Shown here: piece by piece, positions 1 through 12,510 of the stretch
Layout: each line of letters opens with the position of its first letter
How positions within the stretch are numbered: position 1 is the stretch's first letter
Assembly (NCBI GenBank): GCA_916610825.1
Contig: OU744449.1
Location: 21,837,793 to 21,901,792 of the forward strand
Origin: Haliclystus octoradiatus
Lineage: Eukaryota; Cnidaria; Staurozoa; Stauromedusae; Haliclystidae
Reading direction: 5' to 3'
DNA length: 64,000 bases
The notes under the pieces: model-generated
The model's input: the letters and a program-made list of their open reading frames with translations, nothing else
Database searches by the model: none
What the model was told of the DNA's origin: nothing
Program-made: the position numbers and the translations under genes

Positions 1-2645
1 TAGGTCTACTATGCTAGTGGACTGCGGTATTAAAGGTTTCCAAGACACTATAAGATTCACAGAAATGATGAGTGATTTTTTTAAAACATCATTGATTAAT
101 TTTACTAATCTAAATATTAATTAGTCATACACTGTCACAAAACAAATTTAATTGCCATAGAACCAATTTATTATATTCCTAATGCGTTTAGAATGCTACC
201 ACCCGTCCGGCTACTGATAAACTACTAAGTTTGATGAACATATTTTGGGCATTCTCAAATTTTTGGGGCTTGACATCTGAATTATTAAGAGAAGAAAAAG
301 CCTTGAATAACACAGTCAGTCAATATTTCATGGAGGCCCTAGGCTATAAATGTATTTGATAAAATATATTTCTTTCCTGGATTCCAATTTTTCATACAAA
401 ACGTATTGAGTGATTTCATTGTGCAAATGTTTTCAAAACTTTTTATATTACTGTTCTTGTCATGAAAATATGATAAAAACTGCACAGTTTTACTGAAATC
501 TGTCTTAAAAAAGAAATCAATTGATCATTCTTCCGATTAAAAGAACTTGAATGCAACTCTCTTCTCACCTTCCTTCTGAATTTGTGCTAGCCTTCCGGGA
601 CTCTAAGTCCCAAAATCCCCCATTTTATTGAACTCTGAACGAAGTGCAGCAATAAAAAGGGGATTAATATCTTCTACTACGTTCCGGTTTTGCTGAAGAT
701 TTAGTTTGTAAGATATAAGGAGTTGTAATCAACTATAAACGGCAACATAAATGATCAAACGATTAAAGAGCATTGAATATTTTAAATAACAGACATATAT
801 ATAACTGATGCAGGCTTATATTTATGATTATTTTAGATTTTAATATCATTTTCTAATTTGTAACTTCTATTCAGCCTATATATATATATATATATAGAAG
901 TGGCATACACACACATTACACATGTAGGGCTTTATAGCATGTAGGCTATTGATCATTTTATTATCTTATTCATTTTCAAATTTGAAGTCAACAGTTTTAA
1001 CTTAGGCTACTAATATTGCAATATTGTATAATGTAATATATATTGTAGCCTATAAAAATGCAAAGTGCATCAGATTAAAACTAGAATGTGATATATTTAT
1101 TAATGTCATTATTATTACACTTAATTTATTATAGTATATCCTTGTAAATAAGCATCACTACAGTATGTAAAAGTACAAGGTCTGCTGGCTTAATATTGTT
1201 CGGCTTATGAATGCCTAAGTAAAGTTGCAAAGCAATGTTGAAGGATTAAGTGAGTAGGCCTACTACACATCCAATTATAATGTTCGCATTGGTAAAGTAT
1301 AAAATCATGTCACATATTAAAAGCCTAAAGTGTGCTATGTTTGTGAAATACCTTTAATGTCCACAATTTGAAGTCTGAGTAATAAATGATGGTAAAGCAG
1401 GTATGCCAAAGTTATTTGAGTCTGAAGCAGTAGTAAGTTATCTTCTATGTAAGGGCATAATTCTTCCACTGTGCAGTTTAGGCTACCAAGTACCAACTAC
1501 ATTCCATAATAGGCCATAGCATATTTCATAAAAGCTGTTAAATGCTGAATATGGATTTGATATAAAAATACACCATGTGATGTTAGAAGAACAGCAAGAA
1601 CAGAGCTACAGAGGATAGGAAGGTTTCCATAAATTCCATTAGTTTGGCTAACTTCTACAAACAAGCATGACAATCTGCAGGCAAACAAAGGATACATAAC
1701 ACTGTTATCATAACCACATATGAATATAAGTAATGAATACATGTCAAACGATAGCAAAATTAAATAAAGCTGCTTGAGTTATGATTTTGAAGACATTAAC
1801 ATAATTCTTCATTAATAGTGATGTAAATCTGTTGTATTTCGGGGTTAGCATTGGGGTAGAATACATACAACAATCCACATGAAAACAGGCTAAACAGAGT
1901 CATCCAAAATGAAGCTGGCGTAAAAAAGGTTTCAAACTTTGTAATAAAGACAAAACATTAAAATAAATTTAGATTATAAGATTAGAACGATACTGTACTT
2001 ACCAGATTATGTGAAAAACATCATACAATTCCATGAAAACCAGACGATAATTCTGGTAATTAATAGAGTCTTTCCTTCATTTAAGTTAAGGTTCCCTTTT
2101 CTACGATTTCATTATTTTTTCGTTGATCATACACCAAGAATTTCAAAAGTCTCAATTGTCTCAAAGGAGCCGCTCGTTTCCATTAGTTACCATCTCTCAA
2201 TATTTCACAACAACAGTTTTATCCAGTTTTAGAACAGCAAGACGCCCTTATGGTTTCGTGAATGCAACACCGCAAACTTCAAAAGTCTCAAAAGTCTCAA
2301 TTGTCTCATTTTTAGTAGAAACTACCGAAGGCATAACTAACGCAAAAAGGGGGATGAAGTTCTCGCCTGCTGGGGGGAAGAGGGGGAAGAGAAGAGAGAG
2401 AAAAGAGAGAAAAGAGGAGAAAAAGAGGGTGGTCCGGTTCGATGCCCCATCCGGGTCAACATTTTTTTTTGATAATACATGTTAAAAGGGTGACAAATAT
2501 TTCAAAATGTATCATTTTCGTGCTGTAACAGTTCAATTATTTCCAGTATCACAATTTCAACAGACATACATAGTACAGCTAGGAGAGGTACATCTAACTA
2601 ATTGAGTCACTATCCTCTCTGCGGCATTGATTTGTATTTCTTAAT

Positions 2646-2790
2646 TATGATAACTATCAATACAGATTCGATGATGTGTGTGAAACATCATTTTCACTAT
2701 TATTAGGTGGATAGAATATTATATACGCATACTGCCTCCACGAGCAAAAACGCAATTGCGTATCGGTCAATGGTTTTGATAGTTATCATA
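2646..2790. mobile_element. Small TIR element (145 bp), MITE-like
   Basis: The left end TATGATAACTATCAA is exactly repeated as its reverse complement at the right end. If the outer TA is read as a target duplication, the inverted repeat is 13 bp and the flanks are TA/TA, as for Tc1/mariner-type MITEs. It has no coding capacity. Confidence 0.6.
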
Positions 2791-3481
2791 CATAAATGTG
2801 AACTAGTAGTGCAATGTACATATGGAGAACAAGCCTACTTCATCTGAATAGACCTGCTAGAGCTGCTTAGTGATAGCTATAACACAAGGAATCCTTACTT
2901 AGCATCTTATATAAATATTTCCGTTGTTCCAGATTCAAGATATCTAAACATTTATTCTCTATATTTAAAACATCATCAACGGTGGCAGCTACATTGTTGT
3001 TAAAGTAACTAAAAAATGACAGCATTTGTATTTATCAACATCTAAGTTTATGATTTAGCAAAAACTTTGAATAAAGTAAGCAAGCTAATCACATAGTATG
3101 GTCAATACACATATATATTACATAGAATAGCCTACTGTAATACCGTTCACATCAGATCATATCTATTTTCTCTAACATTAACATAATTGTCACATAGCTT
3201 CACATATATAAGCCTACATTGACTGATATGATTGTACTAGTGTAGCCTGACGTTATTTTCTTTTCGTCTGTCTTGTGCACCTAAAAATAAATATATGTCA
3301 ATTCGATCACAATAAATATTGCAAATGACATAGGTCTATTTTATGTATTTTTCATGGCTTGCGGTATATCATATGAACTGAAGGTACTAAACACAACAAT
3401 AATCAACTTGCCAAGTATATAAGAATAATTAAGAAAGGAATAGTTTAAAAGCTGTTGATTATTGATGTCTGTCAAATTGAT

Positions 3482-3652
3482 CTACCTCGTATTATTATAA
3501 TAAATTTGTTTTAAGCTACTTTTAATTTCTTCTTTGTATTGGATAATATTCTGGTGTTCTAGATGATTATATTTATTCAAGGGATAAGGACCATGGAGGA
3601 AGAACGATCGCTTACCATGGCCAGTAGCAGCATGCCATGTGGAAGTGTATAC
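3482..3652 (-). pseudogene. LINE-like C-terminal coding remnant (tandem unit 1)
   Basis: An open frame of 56 codons on the minus strand contains GKRSFFLHGPYPLN followed by a lysine-rich tail (IQYKEEIKSSLKQ). This layout, RSF-x3-GP-x3-N and then a K-rich helix, resembles the extreme C-terminus of LINE reverse transcriptases. A related, more damaged copy lies at 40247-40414 (RSFSFHGAELLNRYN in a shifted frame), and the 3' sequences after the stops are also alike. A host exon is an alternative that I cannot exclude. Confidence 0.4.
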
Positions 3653-3928
3653 ATTAGGTTGTTAGTGTCACAAGTATATAAGTTGTTAATTATACAAGTA
3701 GCTGTCTGTGGGTAGGCCCATTATATATATGTCTTCATGATGTAATTGACAGGTATATGCCTGTCATGGAATTCATACACAACTTATTTAGATCATGCAA
3801 AGTATTATAATTTCGCCATTTTAAATTTAGGAGTTGTAGCTTTTACAGCCAAATCTGTATACGACAGCCAGCACAGGAACACAAGGACTTGACTTTCAAA
3901 GCCAGGTGGCATTTTACAAAGAGGGCTA

Positions 3929-4088
3929 CCCTTACAAAAACAGCTAATGAGTTCATGAACGGTTCAAGAACTATTCATAAATTTTAAATGGTCTAATTTT
4001 TCTGAAATTGTGAACATGGGAATTCATGAACTGTTCATAAAAAGTTCATTAATTGGACCATGAACTGATGAACTGTTTTTTGTAAGGG
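3929..4088. mobile_element. Inverted-repeat element (160 bp)
   Basis: The left end CCCTTACAAAAACAGC pairs with the right end GTTTTTTGTAAGGG, with imperfect pairing continuing inward through copies of a GTTCATGAAC-like palindrome. It is a short foldback or MITE-like unit. I did not recognise a family or a clear target-site duplication. Confidence 0.5.
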
Positions 4089-7070
4089 CAATTCAGCATT
4101 AATTTATACCACATAGGCAAACCAATCAAATCAGATTTACAGACTCATAAGGCGACTGCAGCATATAGGGGTAGCGGGGTAGCTGTTTGGCTTTGCAGTG
4201 GGCTTGACGAAATCAACATTCAAGGTTGATATCATATAGCCTACTTTGAACAAGTTTTGTTGAAGATTTTGTAATTGACTGTGTTATGTTATATTATTAA
4301 TAAAAATAACATTATATAAAGATATGGTCAAATGATTATATTTCATGGGTTGACCTGTGGCTCAGCACAGTCAGACGAGATGGCTAAGAAAGTGGAAACG
4401 GTGTCATCTTAGCTATTTTTTAGAGTAGGTCTACTATGCTAGTGGACTGCGGTATTAAAGGTTTCCAAGACACTATAAGATTCACAGAAATGATGAGTGA
4501 TTTTTTTAAAACATCATTGATTAATTTTACTAATCTAAATATTAATTAGTCATACACTGTCACAAAACAAATTTAATTGCCATAGAACCAATTTATTATA
4601 TTCCTAATGCGTTTAGAATGCTACCACCCGTCCGGCTACTGATAAACTACTAAGTTTGATGAACATATTTTGGGCATTCTCAAATTTTTGGGGCTTGACA
4701 TCTGAATTATTAAGAGAAGAAAAAGCCTTGAATAACACAGTCAGTCAATATTTCATGGAGGCCCTAGGCTATAAATGTATTTGATAAAATATATTTCTTT
4801 CCTGGATTCCAATTTTTCATACAAAACGTATTGAGTGATTTCATTGTGCAAATGTTTTCAAAACTTTTTATATTACTGTTCTTGTCATGAAAATATGATA
4901 AAAACTGCACAGTTTTACTGAAATCTGTCTTAAAAAAGAAATCAATTGATCATTCTTCCGATTAAAAGAACTTGAATGCAACTCTCTTCTCACCTTCCTT
5001 CTGAATTTGTGCTAGCCTTCCGGGACTCTAAGTCCCAAAATCCCCCATTTTATTGAACTCTGAACGAAGTGCAGCAATAAAAAGGGGATTAATATCTTCT
5101 ACTACGTTCCGGTTTTGCTGAAGATTTAGTTTGTAAGATATAAGGAGTTGTAATCAACTATAAACGGCAACATAAATGATCAAACGATTAAAGAGCATTG
5201 AATATTTTAAATAACAGACATATATATAACTGATGCAGGCTTATATTTATGATTATTTTAGATTTTAATATCATTTTCTAATTTGTAACTTCTATTCAGC
5301 CTATATATATATATATATATAGAAGTGGCATACACACACATTACACATGTAGGGCTTTATAGCATGTAGGCTATTGATCATTTTATTATCTTATTCATTT
5401 TCAAATTTGAAGTCAACAGTTTTAACTTAGGCTACTAATATTGCAATATTGTATAATGTAATATATATTGTAGCCTATAAAAATGCAAAGTGCATCAGAT
5501 TAAAACTAGAATGTGATATATTTATTAATGTCATTATTATTACACTTAATTTATTATAGTATATCCTTGTAAATAAGCATCACTACAGTATGTAAAAGTA
5601 CAAGGTCTGCTGGCTTAATATTGTTCGGCTTATGAATGCCTAAGTAAAGTTGCAAAGCAATGTTGAAGGATTAAGTGAGTAGGCCTACTACACATCCAAT
5701 TATAATGTTCGCATTGGTAAAGTATAAAATCATGTCACATATTAAAAGCCTAAAGTGTGCTATGTTTGTGAAATACCTTTAATGTCCACAATTTGAAGTC
5801 TGAGTAATAAATGATGGTAAAGCAGGTATGCCAAAGTTATTTGAGTCTGAAGCAGTAGTAAGTTATCTTCTATGTAAGGGCATAATTCTTCCACTGTGCA
5901 GTTTAGGCTACCAAGTACCAACTACATTCCATAATAGGCCATAGCATATTTCATAAAAGCTGTTAAATGCTGAATATGGATTTGATATAAAAATACACCA
6001 TGTGATGTTAGAAGAACAGCAAGAACAGAGCTACAGAGGATAGGAAGGTTTCCATAAATTCCATTAGTTTGGCTAACTTCTACAAACAAGCATGACAATC
6101 TGCAGGCAAACAAAGGATACATAACACTGTTATCATAACCACATATGAATATAAGTAATGAATACATGTCAAACGATAGCAAAATTAAATAAAGCTGCTT
6201 GAGTTATGATTTTGAAGACATTAACATAATTCTTCATTAATAGTGATGTAAATCTGTTGTATTTCGGGGTTAGCATTGGGGTAGAATACATACAACAATC
6301 CACATGAAAACAGGCTAAACAGAGTCATCCAAAATGAAGCTGGCGTAAAAAAGGTTTCAAACTTTGTAATAAAGACAAAACATTAAAATAAATTTAGATT
6401 ATAAGATTAGAACGATACTGTACTTACCAGATTATGTGAAAAACATCATACAATTCCATGAAAACCAGACGATAATTCTGGTAATTAATAGAGTCTTTCC
6501 TTCATTTAAGTTAAGGTTCCCTTTTCTACGATTTCATTATTTTTTCGTTGATCATACACCAAGAATTTCAAAAGTCTCAATTGTCTCAAAGGAGCCGCTC
6601 GTTTCCATTAGTTACCATCTCTCAATATTTCACAACAACAGTTTTATCCAGTTTTAGAACAGCAAGACGCCCTTATGGTTTCGTGAATGCAACACCGCAA
6701 ACTTCAAAAGTCTCAAAAGTCTCAATTGTCTCATTTTTAGTAGAAACTACCGAAGGCATAACTAACGCAAAAAGGGGGATGAAGTTCTCGCCTGCTGGGG
6801 GGAAGAGGGGGAAGAGAAGAGAGAGAAAAGAGAGAAAAGAGGAGAAAAAGAGGGTGGTCCGGTTCGATGCCCCATCCGGGTCAACATTTTTTTTTGATAA
6901 TACATGTTAAAAGGGTGACAAATATTTCAAAATGTATCATTTTCGTGCTGTAACAGTTCAATTATTTCCAGTATCACAATTTCAACAGACATACATAGTA
7001 CAGCTAGGAGAGGTACATCTAACTAATTGAGTCACTATCCTCTCTGCGGCATTGATTTGTATTTCTTAAT

Positions 7071-7215
7071 TATGATAACTATCAATACAGATTCGATGAT
7101 GTGTGTGAAACATCATTTTCACTATTATTAGGTGGATAGAATATTATATACGCATACTGCCTCCACGAGCAAAAACGCAATTGCGTATCGGTCAATGGTT
7201 TTGATAGTTATCATA
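7071..7215. mobile_element. Small TIR element (145 bp), copy in tandem unit 2
   Basis: Same element as at 2646-2790, carried along by the 4,425-bp duplication. Confidence 0.6.
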
Positions 7216-7906
7216 CATAAATGTGAACTAGTAGTGCAATGTACATATGGAGAACAAGCCTACTTCATCTGAATAGACCTGCTAGAGCTGCTTAGTGATA
7301 GCTATAACACAAGGAATCCTTACTTAGCATCTTATATAAATATTTCCGTTGTTCCAGATTCAAGATATCTAAACATTTATTCTCTATATTTAAAACATCA
7401 TCAACGGTGGCAGCTACATTGTTGTTAAAGTAACTAAAAAATGACAGCATTTGTATTTATCAACATCTAAGTTTATGATTTAGCAAAAACTTTGAATAAA
7501 GTAAGCAAGCTAATCACATAGTATGGTCAATACACATATATATTACATAGAATAGCCTACTGTAATACCGTTCACATCAGATCATATCTATTTTCTCTAA
7601 CATTAACATAATTGTCACATAGCTTCACATATATAAGCCTACATTGACTGATATGATTGTACTAGTGTAGCCTGACGTTATTTTCTTTTCGTCTGTCTTG
7701 TGCACCTAAAAATAAATATATGTCAATTCGATCACAATAAATATTGCAAATGACATAGGTCTATTTTATGTATTTTTCATGGCTTGCGGTATATCATATG
7801 AACTGAAGGTACTAAACACAACAATAATCAACTTGCCAAGTATATAAGAATAATTAAGAAAGGAATAGTTTAAAAGCTGTTGATTATTGATGTCTGTCAA
7901 ATTGAT

Positions 7907-8077
7907 CTACCTCGTATTATTATAATAAATTTGTTTTAAGCTACTTTTAATTTCTTCTTTGTATTGGATAATATTCTGGTGTTCTAGATGATTATATTTA
8001 TTCAAGGGATAAGGACCATGGAGGAAGAACGATCGCTTACCATGGCCAGTAGCAGCATGCCATGTGGAAGTGTATAC
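7907..8077 (-). pseudogene. LINE-like C-terminal coding remnant (tandem unit 2)
   Basis: Identical copy of the remnant at 3482-3652, offset by 4,425 bp. Confidence 0.4.
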
Positions 8078-8353
8078 ATTAGGTTGTTAGTGTCACAAGT
8101 ATATAAGTTGTTAATTATACAAGTAGCTGTCTGTGGGTAGGCCCATTATATATATGTCTTCATGATGTAATTGACAGGTATATGCCTGTCATGGAATTCA
8201 TACACAACTTATTTAGATCATGCAAAGTATTATAATTTCGCCATTTTAAATTTAGGAGTTGTAGCTTTTACAGCCAAATCTGTATACGACAGCCAGCACA
8301 GGAACACAAGGACTTGACTTTCAAAGCCAGGTGGCATTTTACAAAGAGGGCTA

Positions 8354-8513
8354 CCCTTACAAAAACAGCTAATGAGTTCATGAACGGTTCAAGAACTATT
8401 CATAAATTTTAAATGGTCTAATTTTTCTGAAATTGTGAACATGGGAATTCATGAACTGTTCATAAAAAGTTCATTAATTGGACCATGAACTGATGAACTG
8501 TTTTTTGTAAGGG
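8354..8513. mobile_element. Inverted-repeat element (160 bp), copy in tandem unit 2
   Basis: Same element as at 3929-4088, duplicated with the tandem unit. Confidence 0.5.
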
Positions 8514-8850
8514 CAATTCAGCATTAATTTATACCACATAGGCAAACCAATCAAATCAGATTTACAGACTCATAAGGCGACTGCAGCATATAGGGGTAGC
8601 GGGGTAGCTGTTTGGCTTTGCAGTGGGCTTGACGAAATCAACATTCAAGGTTGATATCATATAGCCTACTTTGAACAAGTTTTGTTGAAGATTTTGTAAT
8701 TGACTGTGTTATGTTATATTATTAATAAAAATAACATTATATAAAGATATGGTCAAATGATTATATTTCATGGGTTGACCTGTGGCTCAGCACAGTCAGA
8801 CGAGATGGCTAAGAAAGTGGAAACGGTGTCATCTTAGCTATTTTTTAGAG

Positions 8851-9739
8851 TAGGTCTACTATGCTAGTGGACTGCGGTATTAAAGGTTTCCAAGACACTA
8901 TAAGATTCACAGAAATGATGAGTGATTTTTTTAAAACATCATTGATTAATTTTACTAATCTAAATATTAATTAGTCATACACTGTCACAAAACAAATTTA
9001 ATTGCCATAGAACCAATTTATTATATTCCTAATGCGTTTAGAATGCTACCACCCGTCCGGCTACTGATAAACTACTAAGTTTGATGAACATATTTTGGGC
9101 ATTCTCAAATTTTTGGGGCTTGACATCTGAATTATTAAGAGAAGAAAAAGCCTTGAATAACACAGTCAGTCAATATTTCATGGAGGCCCTAGGCTATAAA
9201 TGTATTTGATAAAATATATTTCTTTCCTGGATTCCAATTTTTCATACAAAACGTATTGAGTGATTTCATTGTGCAAATGTTTTCAAAACTTTTTATATTA
9301 CTGTTCTTGTCATGAAAATATGATAAAAACTGCACAGTTTTACTGAAATCTGTCTTAAAAAAGAAATCAATTGATCATTCTTCCGATTAAAAGAACTTGA
9401 ATGCAACTCTCTTCTCACCTTCCTTCTGAATTTGTGCTAGCCTTCCGGGACTCTAAGTCCCAAAATCCCCCATTTTATTGAACTCTGAACGAAGTGCAGC
9501 AATAAAAAGGGGATTAATATCTTCTACTACGTTCCGGTTTTGCTGAAGATTTAGTTTGTAAGATATAAGGAGTTGTAATCAACTATAAACGGCAACATAA
9601 ATGATCAAACGATTAAAGAGCATTGAATATTTTAAATAACAGACATATATATAACTGATGCAGGCTTATATTTATGATTATTTTAGATTTTAATATCATT
9701 TTCTAATTTGTAACTTCTATTCAGCCTATATATATATAT
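8851..9739. repeat. 4,425-bp tandem unit, partial copy 3
   Basis: First 889 bp of a third copy. It stops inside the TA dinucleotide microsatellite that lies at about 876-895 of the unit, exactly where the N run starts, so the array probably continues into the gap. Confidence 0.93.
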
Positions 9740-9939
9740 NNNNNNNNNNNNNNNNNNNNNNNNNNNNNNNNNNNNNNNNNNNNNNNNNNNNNNNNNNNNN
9801 NNNNNNNNNNNNNNNNNNNNNNNNNNNNNNNNNNNNNNNNNNNNNNNNNNNNNNNNNNNNNNNNNNNNNNNNNNNNNNNNNNNNNNNNNNNNNNNNNNNN
9901 NNNNNNNNNNNNNNNNNNNNNNNNNNNNNNNNNNNNNNN
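9740..9939. other. Assembly gap (200 N)
   Basis: A run of 200 N, a round number typical of a scaffold placeholder of unknown true size. Sequence left of it belongs to the 4,425-bp array. Sequence right of it is unrelated AT-rich DNA. Confidence 0.99.
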
Positions 9940-10136
9940 TCAAACGTAAACAAACTAAAACACGTACATTTATATGAAAGTGATAAAAAGATGTGTTATC
10001 ATCTTATCTTTAGTTGGAAAGTATATAATGATTGATCATAAATTATGTTTGGAAAATGACTTTGAATAGAAGGTTATGAAATTTGTAAACAAATCTGCGT
10101 TATGGAACACTCAAATTAGGAAGATATAAAATAAAA

Positions 10137-10267
10137 ATAGCTCCGCTACGCTCGGACTCATGGTGAATAATATAAAATCAAAATCAACCAATTGAAATCA
10201 AATTCAATAGAATGTCAAATGAATCAAATCATCATGCAAAGAAAAATAAAATCGAATCAAATTCAAA
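10137..10267 (-). repeat. Partial SINE tail duplicate
   Basis: It shares the GCTCCGCTACGCTCGGAC core and the following AT-rich sequence with the element starting at 10268, so the SINE tail is tandemly duplicated here. The stretch 9940-10136 before it shows nothing recognisable. Confidence 0.5.
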
Positions 10268-10626
10268 AAATAGCTCCGCTACGCTCGGACTCATGGTGAA
10301 TGATATAATAATCAAAATAAACCAATTGAAATCAAATTCAATAGAATATAAAGTCAATCAAATCATCATGCAAAGTAAAATCAAATCAAATCAAATTTAA
10401 AAAGTAAGTCAATCCAATCGAATGATATAAAAATCATATCAAATAAAAAAATCAACTTCAATCAATAAAATAAAATAAATTGAAACAATATCCAAATAAT
10501 ATGTAAAGAAAAATATATCCAAATAATAAATCAAATAAAAAAATAAAAAATTTGGATTGGACGGAAGGGATTGAACTCCTGAACCCATGCACCTAATGCA
10601 GACGCTCCACCGCTATACCATACCAG
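10268..10626 (-). mobile_element. tRNA-derived SINE
   Basis: On the minus strand the 5' end (about 10553-10626) reads like a tRNA gene: an A-box-like TATAGCGGTGGAGC, a B-box-like AGTTCAATCCC and matching acceptor-side sequence. An AT-rich body of ~300 bp follows, ending in the GCTCCGCTACGCTCGGAC core. A second copy with the same order lies at 11333-11705. Head plus shared body indicates a SINE family rather than an isolated tRNA gene. Confidence 0.6.
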
Positions 10627-11332
10627 TTTGATGTAATAAACAACTTCAGAAAGCAATAATAATTATATAATACTGTCTTGTCTAAGCCCCCAAACAAATG
10701 ATGAATTGTCCGTTTAAAAGTTCTCATGGTCAAAACACAACAAAAATTATCTTTGAAGTTTCACCTCAAATAGTGATGTTACAGAACGATTAAAACCTTT
10801 CATTAACCATTTCAAATGACGAGAAGAAGAAAACAATCACGTGTTCTACCAATGAAGAGATAATCACGATGTAAAATAATCCAGGAGTATTAGAAAACAT
10901 TTCATTTAATAATGCAATTGTAATCTCGCTAAGGTGCAAGTCGGCCATCATGGCGGGCAATGGAAAAAAATTTCTGTCAAATCCAGCTAAAACTTTGGAA
11001 ATATCACACAGCTTGACTATTGTATTTTTAACAATAAAATTGTGTTTCTTGCGCAATTTTTTTTTGTTCGACCTTTGTTAGCACTCAAAGCAGTATGTTG
11101 AACGTTATTTTAAAAGAACAATAGATTTCGTCAAAAGTGAAATGAAAACGTTTCCACCATGACAGCATAGACTCAAGGTCACTTACGTAACCATGAGTCA
11201 AAAAGTAAATCAAATCAATCGAATGATATAAAAATCAGATAAAATAAAATAAAATAAATTATAACAATATCCAAATAATACAATAATGTAAAAAGAAATT
11301 TATCCAAATAATAAATCAAAGAAAAAAGAAAA

Positions 11333-11705
11333 AATAGCTCCGCTACGCTCGGACTCATGGTGAATAATATAATAATCAAAATAAACCAATTGAAATCAAA
11401 TTCAATAGAATATCATATCAATCAAATCATCATGCAAAGAAAAATAAAATAAAATCAAATTCAAAAAAAAGTAAAACAATCCAATCGAATGATATAAAAA
11501 TCAGATCAAATAAAAAAATCAACTTCAATCAAATAAAATGAAATAAATTATAACAATATCCAAATAATATAATAATATAAAGAAAAAGATATCCAAATGA
11601 TAAATCGAATAAAAAAAAATAAAAAATGAGAAGGCAGACCGATGGGATTGAACCCAAGACCCCGCACGCCTTTATGCAAACGCTTCACCACTAGACCATA
11701 CCAAG
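11333..11705 (-). mobile_element. tRNA-derived SINE, second copy
   Basis: The tRNA-like head at about 11633-11705 (minus) has an A box TGGTCTAGTGGT and a B box GGTTCAATCCC. The AT-rich body and the terminal GCTCCGCTACGCTCGGAC core match the copy at 10268. The head differs from that copy in sequence, so the two either diverged long ago or captured different tRNAs. A further partial body lies at about 11195-11330. The interval 10627-11194 shows no feature I can support. Confidence 0.6.
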
Positions 11706-11779
11706 ATAATAACAAATAAAGTGATTTTCACTATTTATAATACAGGTCTGAGTTGTAAATGACGTGCGAAATTGTCTCT

Positions 11780-12510
11780 TCAAACAGAAGTGTTAAAACT
11801 TTGCAAGTAAAACTTCAAACAGTCATTGCACATAAACTGACTAATTTCACCTTTAAAGCATGCACAAAATGTATATATTGCACTTCACACTCGATTGATG
11901 GTTTTCTATATTTGGAGTTAAACATAAAGAGTAAAATATTTGTCATATTATCAATAATTGTAGATCCACATTATATCAATTATAGATTTGTAAATATATA
12001 TGAATATTATGGAACTTAAATTAATATTTAAGAAAAATAGGAAAGGGAAAAAAAAAGAATAAAAAAGAATAAAAGAAAAAAAAACAAAAAAAAGAAAACA
12101 AAAAGAAAGGAAGGAAATATGAAAAAAAAAAAAAAAAGATAGAAAAGAGGAAAATAAAGGGAAGAAGTGATAAATATTGTATTAAAATATACCCTCAACA
12201 TTTCACTAAAAAGTTCAACAATAAATCTATGTTAATACAGTACACATGTATATAGGATAGGTTTTGAAACGAAATAAAATGAAATTCACAGAACACATTG
12301 ATTATTTACAGCTTTAAAGCATTCTAAAAATGTACATTTTGCATGTCTTCTTCATTCGATGGTTTGCTAGGCTTGGAGTTGATCATAAAGACTTTTTGAG
12401 AAATATTTGTCACATTGCCAATAAATTCAGATCCACAGAATACCAAATTTTTAAATTGTTAATATATATAAAGATGCACGCAAAAACAGCAGTAAAAAAT
12501 TTAGAAATTA
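11780..12510. repeat. Duplicated 3'-flank segment of FReD genes
   Basis: Two diverged ~480-bp copies lie in tandem (starting about 11780 and 12260). Each has an AAAGCAT...TTTGCA-type segment, a TTGGAGTT-A-CATAAAG block and a poly-purine A/G tract (12020-12160, about 12530-12580). The same structure follows gene A (25703-26520), and a single version follows gene B (58613-58945). It is probably transcribed 3' UTR or flank. Confidence 0.65.

Larger units (their letters stand above)
1..4425. repeat. 4,425-bp tandem unit, copy 1
   Basis: The sequence restarts at 4426 with the same bases as position 1, and internal landmarks recur exactly 4,425 bp later. No base difference was noticed on reading, including in homopolymers and the TA microsatellite at about 876-895. 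The unit holds no convincing host gene: its open frames are short and lack recognisable domains. It contains two small inverted-repeat elements, a LINE-like C-terminal coding remnant and a purine-rich tract (about 2375-2432). The remaining stretches of the unit show nothing else I can name. Confidence 0.95.
4426..8850. repeat. 4,425-bp tandem unit, copy 2
   Basis: Second complete head-to-tail copy, apparently identical to copy 1. Perfect identity over 4.4 kb means either a very recent tandem duplication or an assembly artefact, and the sequence alone cannot separate these. Confidence 0.95.

Noticed and set aside
1497..1757. 86-codon minus-strand frame repeated in each 4.4-kb unit
   Set aside because: It is repeated only because the whole unit is repeated. 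The composition looks random, with no domain and no independent conservation.
2123..2485. 120-codon frame ending in a Lys/Arg-rich tail
   Set aside because: The charged tail is the translation of a purine-rich low-complexity tract, and the start is not an ATG in the listed sequence.
9683..9953. Open frames across the N run
   Set aside because: They consist of unknown bases.
10553..10626. Functional tRNA genes at the SINE heads
   Set aside because: The heads continue into a shared repeat body and the stems are imperfect, so SINE heads are more likely than active tRNA genes.
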